This document shows positions 50,758-60,000 of a DNA stretch of 64,000 bases, one piece after another (the stretch's first letter is position 1; every line of letters begins with the position of its first letter). The notes below the pieces were generated by a model. It made no database searches, was not told the origin of the DNA, and worked only from the letters and a program-made list of their open reading frames with translations. The DNA lies in contig NZ_JMKU01000018.1 of assembly GCF_000687165.1 (NCBI RefSeq), positions 86,016 to 150,015 of the forward strand, given 5' to 3'. The position numbers and the translations under genes are program-made. Source of the stretch: Paracidovorax oryzae ATCC 19882. GTDB lineage: Bacteria; Pseudomonadota; Gammaproteobacteria; Burkholderiales; Burkholderiaceae_C.

Positions 50758-52284
50758 CTACCGGAAGCCGCCCTTGCGCACCTCAGGCCCCTCCTTCAGC
50801 CGCCGCAGCGCGCGCTCGCACTCCGCCAGCAGCGGCTCGCGCCGCGCCGCCAGCCAGCCGACGGCGAACCAGGCCTTGGGATGCTTGGCTGCAAGCTGTC
50901 GGTATTGCGCTTGCGCCACCTGCTCGTCGTTGAGGCGGCCCAGGGCGTCCTGCGCGGGCTCCAGGTGGCGCAGGAAATTCTTGCCGCCGCCCTTGAGCGC
51001 GGGCGCGAGGAATTCTGCCAGGTAGCGCAGGCGCTTGATGCGCTTGCGCACGCCGTGGCGGCGTTCGGCCGGCAGGCTGGCGAACGAGGCCGCATCTTCG
51101 GCGATGCCGCGGTGCAGCTTGCGCAGGGCCTTGCGCAGCGCGCGCCGGGTGGCGTCCGCGTCCAGCCCGCGTTCCTCGCTGCTGCGCGCCTGCAGCGGCT
51201 GGCCTGGCGTGGCGGCGAACCCCATCAGCGCGATCAGGGTGGACTGGAACGCGGCATCGGCCACGATGTGCTGCGGCGATTCGGTGGGCGTGCCGCGGGT
51301 GTCCACGGCGGGCGCCCCGGCCTGGCGGAGCGCCTCGCCGATCTGCTCCAGCACGTGCCCGCCGTCCCGCAGGGCGCCCAGGCGGCGGAAGGCGGAGCGC
51401 AGGGGCTCCTGCCACGCGGGATCGAAGCGGCCGGGTGCCACGCGGTCGAACTCGCGCAGGGCGGTGCGCAGGCGCCGCAGGCCCACGCGCAGTTGGTGGA
51501 CGTGCTTCTCGCCGCCGTGGCCGTGCGCGATCACGCTCGCGTTGGCGAGGATCTGCTCCAGGCAGTGGGCAACCACGATCCGCTGCAGATCGTGCCCAGC
51601 GGGGAGGTGCCCCTTCGGCACGCGCATCGCGCCAGCCTTGACTGCAGGCCCGGCGGTCTGGCCGGCCCGCAGGCGCTCGCCCCGCTCGGCCTTGGAGAGG
51701 GTGCTCAGCACCAGTCCGTGCGTGCGGGCCCATTGGGTGGCGGCCGCCACGAGGGCGGGCACGGCGCCCTGCTTCAGCTCCAGTTCCAGCTCGCAGAGGG
51801 GCTCGGACACCTCGTCCGCACTGCCGCGGCGGGCCACCACGCGGCCGGCATCCAGCGCCACTTCCATCGCGCCGCCGCCGGGCAGGGGGATGTCGCGCGC
51901 CACGCGCTCGAATTCGGTGCCGTAAGTGGCAACGGGCGCAGCCCGGGCGCCCGCCAGCACCTTGGCGAGCTGCCGGCCGGCGGCGGAGCCGGCGTGCAGT
52001 GCGGGGTCGGGGCGGGGAATGCCGGCCGGATCGGCGGGCCGCGGCACGGGCGCGTTGTGCTCCCCGCGCGCCAGCGGCCCGTCGCCCAGGGTCTTCACGG
52101 TCTGTACCCAGGCCCCGCCTTCGTTGCGCACGCGCCATGCGATGCCGTGGCGGGCGAGGTCGCCCTCGGGCGTGTCGAAGTAATGCGCTTCCATGCGGCA
52201 TGCGGTGAAGGGGCCTTGCTGCAGCGCTGCCTCCACGCCTTCCAGGCGGTGCGCGGGGATCAGGAACTTGAATTCGATTTCCAT
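50758..52284 (-). CDS. CYTH and CHAD domain protein
   Basis: This 508-residue protein has an N-terminal CYTH triphosphate-tunnel domain (about 1-205) opening with the ExExK motif EIEFK and rich in paired acidic and basic strands (MEVALDAGRVVARRG; CELELELKQG). A C-terminal CHAD helical domain (about 225-500) has HVHQLRVGLRRLRTALREF and RHGVRKRIKRLRYLAEFL, whose His/Arg/Lys surfaces bind polyphosphate. CHAD proteins localise to polyphosphate granules, and CYTH-CHAD fusions may act on triphosphate or polyphosphate. It is divergent from the RHH-esterase pair. Confidence 0.94.
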   Translation of the reverse strand: MEIEFKFLIPAHRLEGVEAALQQGPFTACRMEAHYFDTPEGDLARHGIAWRVRNEGGAWVQTVKTLGDGPLARGEHNAPVPRPADPAGIPRPDPALHAGSAAGRQLAKVLAGARAAPVATYGTEFERVARDIPLPGGGAMEVALDAGRVVARRGSADEVSEPLCELELELKQGAVPALVAAATQWARTHGLVLSTLSKAERGERLRAGQTAGPAVKAGAMRVPKGHLPAGHDLQRIVVAHCLEQILANASVIAHGHGGEKHVHQLRVGLRRLRTALREFDRVAPGRFDPAWQEPLRSAFRRLGALRDGGHVLEQIGEALRQAGAPAVDTRGTPTESPQHIVADAAFQSTLIALMGFAATPGQPLQARSSEERGLDADATRRALRKALRKLHRGIAEDAASFASLPAERRHGVRKRIKRLRYLAEFLAPALKGGGKNFLRHLEPAQDALGRLNDEQVAQAQYRQLAAKHPKAWFAVGWLAARREPLLAECERALRRLKEGPEVRKGGFR

Positions 52285-52474
52285 GGGGGTCTCCTGAAAA
52301 CGTGCGGATGTTCGCCGGTGGCGGGAACGCTGGATTGTCGGACCTGCGCCCGGGCCTCGCCGATCCTGTTTCGGCCGTGCAGTGCCGTGCCCTGGGGCCT
52401 GTCAACACGATGGAAGGGGCCGCGATCACCGCGGTGCTGTTCACCGTGCAGGACGGGTACCAAGAAAACATCCA

Positions 52475-52505
52475 TTGACCATCCATATGGATGGTATTAG
52501 GATGG
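52475..52505 (+). promoter_or_regulatory. core promoter with embedded phased RHH operator
   Basis: TTGACC (52475-52480) and TAGGAT (52498-52503) are 17 bases apart, a sigma-70-like pair. The perfect 16-base palindrome CCATCCATATGGATGG fills 52479-52494, between and overlapping the two. Extra half-sites, CATCCAT at 52469 and GGATGG at 52500, keep 11-base spacing. The downstream gene encodes a ribbon-helix-helix protein, which typically binds such tandem half-sites at its own promoter. Confidence 0.65.
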
Positions 52506-52508
52506 CGA

Positions 52509-52931
52509 ATGACTTCGCTCCCAACCGCCCAGCGCCCGCCCAAGGCCGGTGATTCAGAAAAGATCACCATCAACCTCGGATACGTTGACCTCGGCCACAT
52601 CGACCTGCTGGTGGCCGAGAGCTTCTACGGCAACCGCACGGACTTCATCCGCACGGCGATCCGCAACCAGCTCGCGGTGCACGCCGACGCGCTGCGGCAG
52701 GTGGTGGCGCGCAAGATGCTGGTGCTGGGCCTGCAGCGCTTCTCGGCAGCGGATCTGGAGGCCGCACGCGCTGCGGGCCAGCGGCTGCAGATCCGCGTGC
52801 TCGGCCTTGCCACGATCGACCCCGACGTCACGCCGGAACTGGCGCTGGCCACCATCGATTCCCTCACCGTGCTCGGTGCGCTGCAGGCCAGCAGCGCCGT
52901 GAAGACCGCGCTGGCCGGACGCATCCATTGA
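52509..52931 (+). CDS. ribbon-helix-helix (CopG-like) transcriptional regulator
   Basis: This 140-residue protein shows an RHH core at about residues 17-55: KITINLGYVDLGHIDLLVAESFYGNRTDFIRTAIRNQL, in which the ITINLGYVD strand would lie in the major groove. The C-terminal 80 residues are helical and end in TIDSLTVLGALQASSAVKTAL; the fold is unknown. The start at 52509 is used because the in-frame ATG at 52491 lies inside the operator. With the predicted promoter the transcript would begin at or next to this ATG. It is followed after 19 bases by a PHB-depolymerase-like esterase, probably in one operon. Confidence 0.82.
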   Translation: MTSLPTAQRPPKAGDSEKITINLGYVDLGHIDLLVAESFYGNRTDFIRTAIRNQLAVHADALRQVVARKMLVLGLQRFSAADLEAARAAGQRLQIRVLGLATIDPDVTPELALATIDSLTVLGALQASSAVKTALAGRIH

Positions 52932-52950
52932 CCCCCCACGAAAGCACCCT

Positions 52951-54135
52951 GTGAACCCACTCTTCCAGCAACTGATGGCCGATGCCACGCGTTCCACGCG
53001 CGGCGGCCGGCTCGGCGAAGCCACCGAGGCCATCCAGCGTGCGTTGCGCGGGGTGGCCGCACAGGCACAGGCGGCGGCTTCCGCGGCTGCAGCAGGGGCG
53101 CCTGCCGCGTTCCGCGGCGCCCCGGGCCCGGCAGTGGATCCGACGGTGCTCGACGGGCTGGTGCGTGAGGTACCGGAGCCGAACGGGGCAGGCGAGGCCC
53201 ACGTGGCGCCCCGGCCCGCGGGCACGGCGCCTCGCGAGGGCAGTGGCGAGCGCTGGCAGGCCGGCAGTTTCAGCCACCAGAACCGCACGCTGGCCTACCG
53301 CCTCTACCTTCCGCCAGAAGCTCCGGGCGACGGCGCACCGCGGCCGATGGTGGTCATGCTGCACGGCTGCACCCAGCATGCGGAGGATTTCGCGGCAGGC
53401 ACGCGCATGAACGCGCTCGCGCGGGAGCTCGGCGTGGTGGTCCTCTACCCGGAGCAGGCGCAGCGCGCCAATGCCCAGAAATGCTGGAACTGGTTCAAAC
53501 CGCAGCACCAGCAGCGCGGGCGCGGGGAGCCGGCGGTGATCGCCGCCCTCGCGCGCTCGATCGCCACCGCGCACCGGGTGGATCCGCAGCGGGTGTACGT
53601 CGCGGGCCTGTCCGCAGGCGGCGCGATGGCGGACGTGGTCGGGCATTGCTACCCGGACGTGTTCGCTGCCGTGGGCGTGCATTCCGGTCTGCCATACGGC
53701 TGCGCGGCGGATGTCGCCTCCGCGCTGTCGGCGATGCGCAGCGGCCCGGGGCCTGCGCCGGGGACCACTGCAGGGGCGCGCAGCACGGCGCTTCCCACCA
53801 TCGTGTTCCACGGCGATGCAGACAGCACCGTCCATGTCCGCAACGCGGAGTCGCTGGTGGCTGCTCTGCGCAGCGGTTCGGGGGAGGGCGCGGCTTCCGG
53901 TGCAGAGGCCGCCCCGCGCGTGACCCGGGGCCAGTCCGGCCGCGGCGCGCGGCACACGCGCACCGTCTACACGGACGCGGCCGGCCGCGACACGCTCGAA
54001 TACTGGCAGCTGCACGGCGCCGGCCATGCCTGGTCGGGCGGCAGCGCCAGCGGCAGCTACACGGACCCGTCGGGCGTGGATGCGAGCGCGGAGATGCTTC
54101 GCTTCTTCCTCTCCCACCCGCGCGCCGCACGCTGA
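52951..54135 (+). CDS. PHB depolymerase family esterase (LpqC-like), cytoplasmic
   Basis: This 394-residue protein starts with GTG. An Ala-rich helical region of about 100 residues precedes the catalytic domain: oxyanion segment VMLHGCTQ (135-142), nucleophile Ser221 in the lipase box GLSAGG, and IVFHGDADSTVH, which supplies acid and base residues. The C-terminal histidine is in GAGHAWSGG. The fold is that of esterase/PHB depolymerase (feruloyl esterase-like). There is no signal peptide, so it would act inside the cell on polyhydroxyalkanoate or another ester. It is translated with the RHH regulator. Confidence 0.9.
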   Translation: MNPLFQQLMADATRSTRGGRLGEATEAIQRALRGVAAQAQAAASAAAAGAPAAFRGAPGPAVDPTVLDGLVREVPEPNGAGEAHVAPRPAGTAPREGSGERWQAGSFSHQNRTLAYRLYLPPEAPGDGAPRPMVVMLHGCTQHAEDFAAGTRMNALARELGVVVLYPEQAQRANAQKCWNWFKPQHQQRGRGEPAVIAALARSIATAHRVDPQRVYVAGLSAGGAMADVVGHCYPDVFAAVGVHSGLPYGCAADVASALSAMRSGPGPAPGTTAGARSTALPTIVFHGDADSTVHVRNAESLVAALRSGSGEGAASGAEAAPRVTRGQSGRGARHTRTVYTDAAGRDTLEYWQLHGAGHAWSGGSASGSYTDPSGVDASAEMLRFFLSHPRAAR

Positions 54136-54493
54136 ACCGGCCGGTGCTGCATGCTGCGCCGGCGAACCCCTGGATACTGGCACGGCGCATGGGGGCTTGG
54201 GCGCCAGCGGACCGGATCGTGCCTACACTGGCGCCCATGACCTCCCTGGCTTGCGCCTTCGCCACCCTGGCCGCACTGCTGCACGCAGCGGCCGGCGCGC
54301 GAGCGGCCGCCAAGCGGATGCGCCGCCCGCTCCTGCCTGCACATTCCTGAGCCCGGCGGCCCGCTCCCTTCTCCCCCTTCACCGTTCTTCTTGCGCAATC
54401 CTCCGCCGCCGGGCTCCTGCCTTGCGCCAACGCGGCCGTCCTTCTGCAACGGATAGCAGTGGGTCGCCGCACCCCACGATGGAGTGCCTTCCC
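54136..54493 (+). other. 358-base gap: rnk leader with a perfect 11-bp inverted repeat
   Basis: TACACT at 54224-54229 is a possible -10. GAGCCCGGCGG (54349-54359) is exactly complementary to CCGCCGGGCTC (54406-54416), enclosing a 46-base pyrimidine-rich loop. A 37-codon frame at 54238-54350 has no ribosome-binding site. Nothing else is supported here. Confidence 0.5.
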
Positions 54494-54904
54494 ATGCATG
54501 CAGCGGTTCAGGTTCACGGCGAGCGCGTGCTCACCGATCTCGATTTCGCGCGCCTGTCGCGCCTCGCGGGCCAGCAGCCCGCGCCCCCGTCCCTGGCGGA
54601 CCTGCTGGAGAACGCGGACGTCACCAGCTCCCGCGCCGTGGCCGCGGACGTGGTAACGATGTACTCGCGGGTGGAACTCGTGGATACCGCGACCGGCAAC
54701 CGCCAGGTGCTGACGATCTGCTACCCGCGGGATGCCGACCTCGCGGCGGGTTTCGTCTCGGTGCTGTCGCCGGTGGGCAGCAGCCTGCTGGGCCTGCGCG
54801 TCGGGCAGACCGCGCGGTGGTCCACGCCGCGCGGCGAGGCCTGCGAGGCCACCGTGGCGGGCATACAGCACCAGCCCGAAGCCGAAGGCGACTACCTGCG
54901 CTAG
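54494..54904 (+). CDS. rnk: Rnk-like regulator of nucleoside diphosphate kinase (GreA/GreB C-domain)
   Basis: This 136-residue protein has a short helical N-terminus. The GreA/GreB FKBP-like C-terminal domain follows: MYSRVELVDTATGNRQVLTICYPRDAD, then SVLSPVGSSLLGLRVGQTARW. This is the Rnk pattern; Rnk binds RNA polymerase like Gre factors but with a shorter coiled coil. The start at 54494 is preferred, nine bases after GGAG; 54479 is in frame. Confidence 0.88.
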   Translation: MHAAVQVHGERVLTDLDFARLSRLAGQQPAPPSLADLLENADVTSSRAVAADVVTMYSRVELVDTATGNRQVLTICYPRDADLAAGFVSVLSPVGSSLLGLRVGQTARWSTPRGEACEATVAGIQHQPEAEGDYLR

Positions 54905-54920
54905 CGACCAGAACCGCGCC

Positions 54921-55970
54921 TCACGCCATCGACCACACGAAGACGGCCAGCGCGATGAATACCGTCTCGCCGAGCAGCAGCACGACGGGCCGCCAGCCGA
55001 GCTGCAGCAGGTCGGAGAAGTGCGTCTTGATGCCCGCGGCGCCGATCGCTGCGACCAGCAGCCAGCGCGAGGTCTCGTTGGCCACCGCTGCCGTGGCGGG
55101 CCCGACCACGCCCAGGGACGTGAGGGCCACGAAGAACAGGAACCACAGCAGGAACGGCGGAACGGCCGGGATGCGCGAACCCACCGGCGCGCCCGATCGG
55201 CCGCGGTAGAGCAGGGCGATGACGGCCACGATGGGCACCAGCATCGCGACGCGGAAGAGCTTCACGATGGTGGCGGTCTCGCCCGCCTGGGGACCGAGGA
55301 TCAGCCCGGCGGCCACCACCTGGGCGATGTCGTGGATGGTGCCGCCCAGGAAGATGCCGGCCACCCGGGGCGGGGCATGCACGGCGTTGAGCAGCAGCGG
55401 ATACACCACCATGGCGATGGTGGACAGCAGCGTGACGCCCACCACGGCGAGCAGGGTGAAGCGCTCGTTCTCTTTCGTGGGGGGCAGGGCGGCTGCCACC
55501 GCGAGCGCGGCGGAGGCGCCGCAGATGCCGACGGAGCAGCCGGAGATCACGCCCTCTTCGCGCGGGCGCTGCATGACGGCGGCCAGGAACACCCCGAAAA
55601 GAATGGTCGCCACCACCGAGCAGGCAATGCCGATGCCCGTGGCCGCTCCCAGGCTGGCCACCTCTCCCACCGTGATGCGGGCGCCGAGCAGTGCGACGCC
55701 GCAGCGCAGCCCCGTGCGGGCGCAGGCCGCCACCCCCGCCGCCACGCGCGGCACCCCTGCCAGGAAATTGCAGGCCAGCCCGATGAGCAGGGCGTAGAGC
55801 AATTGCGGGCCGCCCTGGTGCTCCGCGATGAACGTGGCCGCGAGCGCGATGACCGCGCAGACGAGCAGGCCGGGCCACAGCGCGGCAGCCTGGGCCGCCG
55901 CAGGGCCGAGCCCGGACCACCGCCAGCGCGGGAAAAAACCGGATGTGGAGGGCGTGCCATATGTCTTCAT
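54921..55970 (-). CDS. YeiH-family (UPF0324) putative sulfate/sulfonate exporter
   Basis: This 349-residue protein has about ten membrane helices. Family segments are ACNFLAGVPRVAAGVAACARTGLRCGVALLGARIT, SGCSVGICGASAALAVAAALPP, and GIFLGGTIHDIAQVVAAG. These match YeiH/PSE proteins, linked to export of sulfate from taurine or related metabolism. It is divergent from a LysR gene 55 bases away, as yeiH is from yeiE in enterobacteria. Confidence 0.92.
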   Translation of the reverse strand: MKTYGTPSTSGFFPRWRWSGLGPAAAQAAALWPGLLVCAVIALAATFIAEHQGGPQLLYALLIGLACNFLAGVPRVAAGVAACARTGLRCGVALLGARITVGEVASLGAATGIGIACSVVATILFGVFLAAVMQRPREEGVISGCSVGICGASAALAVAAALPPTKENERFTLLAVVGVTLLSTIAMVVYPLLLNAVHAPPRVAGIFLGGTIHDIAQVVAAGLILGPQAGETATIVKLFRVAMLVPIVAVIALLYRGRSGAPVGSRIPAVPPFLLWFLFFVALTSLGVVGPATAAVANETSRWLLVAAIGAAGIKTHFSDLLQLGWRPVVLLLGETVFIALAVFVWSMA

Positions 55971-55974
55971 GACG

Positions 55975-56008
55975 TATGAGCATATGTTTTTCGCATAAGG
56001 TGAAAAAC
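55975..56008. promoter_or_regulatory. inverted repeat GTTTTTC-N9-GAAAAAC between yeiH and LysR genes
   Basis: The seven-base arms at 55986-55992 and 56002-56008 are exactly complementary. Beside them TATG-AG-CATA lies at 55975-55984. The whole intergenic region is A/T-rich and only 55 bases long, so one LysR operator probably serves both genes. Confidence 0.45.
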
Positions 56009-56025
56009 AGATAATTCAGTTCATC

Positions 56026-56952
56026 ATGAACCAAAAATCAGGTCAATCCCCTGACCGGCTGCGCCTGACGCTGCGGCACCTGGAAGTGTTCCTGGCGACC
56101 GCGCACGACGGCTCCACGCGGGCCGCCGCGGAGCGCATCGCCCGGTCGCAATCGGCCGCCAGCAGCGCGCTGGTGGAACTGGAGTCGCTGCTGGGCGCGG
56201 CGTTGTTCGACCGCGTGGGGCGCCGCCTGGTGCTCAACGAGCACGGCCGCGCCTTCCTGCCCCGGGCCGCATCCCTGGTGGAGGCCGCCGGCGAACTGGA
56301 GCACCTCTTCCAGGGCCGGCATGCCGCCCCCCTGCGGGTGGCCGCCAGCATGACCATCGGCGAGCACATCCTGCCGCCCCTGCTGGCCCGCTGGAAGGTG
56401 TCGCACCCCCACAGCGCGGTGCAGCTGCAGATCGCGAACACCACCGGCGTGCTGGCCGCCGTGGCGGCCTTCGACGCCGATATCGGCTTCATCGAGGGGC
56501 CGCAGACGCATGCCGACCTGGTGGTGCGCGAGTGGATGGCCGACGAGATGGTGATCGTGGCGGCGCCGGGCCACCCTCTCGCGCACAAGCCGTCGGCCAC
56601 CCGGGCCGCCCTGCGCGGTGCCCGCTGGGCCCTGCGCGAGCGCGGCTCCGGCACCCGCGAGGCCGCCGACCGCTGGCTGCTGGCACAACTGGGCCAGGTG
56701 CGGATCGACTTCGAACTGGGCACGCCCGAAGCGGTCAAGGCCCTGGTGGCTGCGGGGGACGCGCTGGCGCTGCTGCCCCGCCACAGCGTCGCCTCGGCCC
56801 TGGCCCGGGGCGACCTGGTGGAACTGCCGACCGCGCTGCCCCGCGCGACCCGCACGCTGGCGGTGGTGACGCACCGCGAGCGGACGCTGGGGGCGGGGGG
56901 CGAGGCGTTTTTGCGGTACTGCTTCGATGGCATCGAAGGCGTGCCACCGTGA
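56026..56952 (+). CDS. LysR-family regulator (CysB/YeiE-like), divergent from yeiH
   Basis: This 308-residue protein has the helix-turn-helix LTLRHLEVFLATAHDGSTRAAAERIARSQSAASSALVELESLLGAALF at about 14-60. The effector domain shows VAASMTIGEHILPPLLARW and the YeiE-like VAAFDADIGFIEGP. It is likely the regulator of the adjacent exporter. It is followed by the giant repeat-protein gene after 131 bases. Confidence 0.92.
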   Translation: MNQKSGQSPDRLRLTLRHLEVFLATAHDGSTRAAAERIARSQSAASSALVELESLLGAALFDRVGRRLVLNEHGRAFLPRAASLVEAAGELEHLFQGRHAAPLRVAASMTIGEHILPPLLARWKVSHPHSAVQLQIANTTGVLAAVAAFDADIGFIEGPQTHADLVVREWMADEMVIVAAPGHPLAHKPSATRAALRGARWALRERGSGTREAADRWLLAQLGQVRIDFELGTPEAVKALVAAGDALALLPRHSVASALARGDLVELPTALPRATRTLAVVTHRERTLGAGGEAFLRYCFDGIEGVPP

Positions 56953-57010
56953 GGCCCTGGGTAATAACCCCTGGGTGAAGTCGGGTTTTCGCTCAACAAA
57001 TCCGGATTCC

Positions 57011-57070
57011 TTTGGATGTATTGGCCAGAAGGAGCGCGCATTCGAGGCGCTTTCCGCAGGCACATCCAAA
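57011..57070 (+). promoter_or_regulatory. stem-loop in the leader of the giant YD-repeat gene
   Basis: TTTGGATGT (57011-57019) is exactly complementary to ACATCCAAA (57062-57070), with inner GGAGCGC/GCGCTTTCC partly pairing. The 3' arm ends immediately before GAGGGG, the likely ribosome-binding site of the ATG at 57084, so folding could affect translation. Confidence 0.5.
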
Positions 57071-57083
57071 GAGGGGTTAGAGC

Positions 57084-60000
57084 ATGGTCGGCATCGTCAG
57101 CGGCAACGGTCTGGGGTTTAGCAACAGTTCCCTGGCCACTCTGGGGCAACGGGCAGCGCAGGGCAATGCGTCCCAGGGGCGCGGCAACGAGCAGGTATTC
57201 GTCAATGTCGCCACGGGCAACCTGGTGATTTCGGATACCGACGATCAACTGGTCGCGCACGGCGGTGGCTACCAGGCCGTGCGCACCTACAACAGCCAGG
57301 GCCTGCTCAACGACGACAACGGAGACAACTGGGGAACCGGTTTCTACCGGCGCCAGCTCGTGCTCACCGGCCAGGCAGGGCAGGCGGGGAGCACCATCAC
57401 CCTCGCGGGCCGGGACGGTGCCACCTCCGTGTTCACCTGGGATGCTGCCTCGAGCCGCTACGTCAGCACGGACGGCGCCGGTGCGTATGACCGCATCGAG
57501 TCCACCGACTCGGGTTTCGTGTGGACGGATGGGCAGACCCAGCGCCGCGAATACTATGGCGCCGCGACGGGGCGGCTCGAGAAGACCGTGGACGCCAGCG
57601 GCAACACGACGACGTACACCTACGATGCCGACGGCAACATCGCGAAGGTGGCCGATGCCAGCGGCGAATCCGTGCAGTACGACTACGCCGGCGGCCTGCT
57701 GATGCGCGTCAGGGTCGTGGACAGTCAGGGCGCGGCAGTCACGCGCACCAGCTATGCCTACGATGCGCTCAAGCGCCTTTCGTCCGTGAGCGTGGACCTG
57801 ACGCCTGCGGACGGATCGACGGCGGATGGCAAGGTCTATCGCACCACCTATACCTACGACGGCGACAGCCGCCGGGTCGCCTCCATCCGCCAGAGCGACG
57901 GCACCCAGCTGTCCATCGAGTATGTGCAATCGGGCTCGGACTACAAGGTTTCGGTGCTGCGCGATGCCCTGGGCCAGGCCTACCGGTTCAGCTATGACGC
58001 CGCGGCGAGCACCACGCAGGTCACCGATCCCCGGGGCCAGGTCAGCGCCTATGCGTATGACACCAAGGGACAACTGCTCAGCATCGCGACGCCCGGGCCG
58101 GGCGGTTCCCGCCTGGTCCAGCGCTTCGAATACAACGGCAACGGCGATCTCGTGCGCACCACCGACGTGGACGGGCGCTCCGTGTTCATGGCGTACGACG
58201 CCCAGGGCAACCAGGTGTTGCAACGTGACGCGCTGGGCAATACCGTCACCCGGACGTTCAACGCGCAGAACCAGCTGCTGACGGAGACGGTCTATGCGCA
58301 GCCGGATCCCGATGGCGATGGAGCCGGGCAGCCTTCGGGCGCGCTCACCACCCGCTATGTGTACGACGATGCCAACGGGACCAGCCTGCGGTTCGTGATC
58401 AGTGCCGAAGGCAGGGTGACCGAGTACCGCCGCAACGCGTACGGCGAGGCGGTGGCGGTGCTGCAGCACCATGCGGCGGCCTATCCCGTGGCATCGCTGG
58501 CCCGGGACGCGGTCCCGAACTCCGCCACCGTGGCGTCCTGGACGGCGAAGCAGAACCTGCAGCAGGTGCGACGTACCGATTACACGCTCGACTACCGGGG
58601 GCAGACGCAGACGGCCACCACTTACGCCTCCACCGATACCTCCGGCAATGGGGTGTCGGCAGGAAGCTCCGTCACCCGCTACGTGTACGACCCGGCCGGC
58701 CGGCTGCTCCAGAGCATCGATGCCAAGGGAGCGGCCACCGCCTATGCCTACGATGGGTTGGGGCGGCTGGTTTCCACCACCGACGGCCTGGGCCAGCTGG
58801 CCACGATGGTCTATGACGACGAGGATGCCCGGATCGTCGCCCAGGCGGCCAATGGCCTGCGGGAAACGCGGATGTACGATCGCGCGGGGCGCCTGGTCAG
58901 CAGCCAGCGCTCCGATGCCGCCTCTGCGGATCTGGGAACCACCCACTTCTTCTACGACGCCCTGGGCCGCCTGCGGGCGAGCCAGGACGCGTCGGGTGCC
59001 ACGTCGTGGACCCTCTACGACGAGGCCGGCAGGAAATCCGCGGAGGTGGGAGCGTCCGGTTCGCTGCGTGAATACGTGTACAACGGTTCCGGGCAGGTCA
59101 CCCGGGTCATCGCCTACGCCACGCCGGTGGATGTCCGCCTGCTCACCGCTGCGGACGGCAGCCCGGCGGATGTGGCCGTCGCCGCGCTGAGGCCTTCCGC
59201 CGCACCGGCGGACCGCAGCGACTGGACGATCTACGACGCGGCCGGCCGCGCCTGGAAAACCGTGGGGGCCGACGGCAGTGTCGCGGAGAATTTCTATGAC
59301 GGCGCCTCCCGGCTGATCGCCACGCGGCAATATGCGCAGACGATAGCGACCGCGGCGCTCGGCAATGCCCCGGCGGCCAGCGCGGCGAGCCCGGCCGCCG
59401 ACGCGTCGTCGGACCGTGTCACGCGGTATTTCTACGATGCGGACGGCCTGCGCACCGGCACGCTCGATGCCGAGGGCTACCTGGTGCTCAGTGCCTACGA
59501 CGCGGCCGGCAGGCAGGCGTCCACCACGCGGTTCGCGAAGCTGACCGACGCGTCCAAGCGTGCCGCGGGTGCGCTGCAGGATCTCAAGCCGGCAACGAAC
59601 AGCCAGGACATCGTCGAGCGCAGGATCTACGACGAAAAATCCCAACTGGTCGGCCAGGTCGACGGCGCCGGTTACCTCACGGCGTCCGAATACGACGCCA
59701 ATGGCAACCTGGCAAAGCAGACACGCTATGCCACGGCGCTGAAGGCCGCCGTGGTGTCGGCAGTGACCACGGCATCGTCCCTGGCGCAGATTCGGCCCGC
59801 TGCCTCGGCGCAGGACCAGGTCCGTCTGTACGAATACGACGCGCTCGGCCGCCTCTCGGCGGAAACCGACTACCAGGGCACGCGCACCGAGCATGCCTAC
59901 GACGCCGCGGGGAACCGCGTCCGCAGCACGGTGGCCGCGGGTACCGACCAGGCGCGCACCCGGCTCGCCCGGTACGACAGCCAGGGCCGGCTCGTGGCGG

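Noticed and set aside
54238..54350. 37-codon frame in the rnk leader
   Set aside because: There is no ribosome-binding site, the ATG lies only about two turns after the possible -10, and the product is Ala/Arg-rich without a clear helix or motif.
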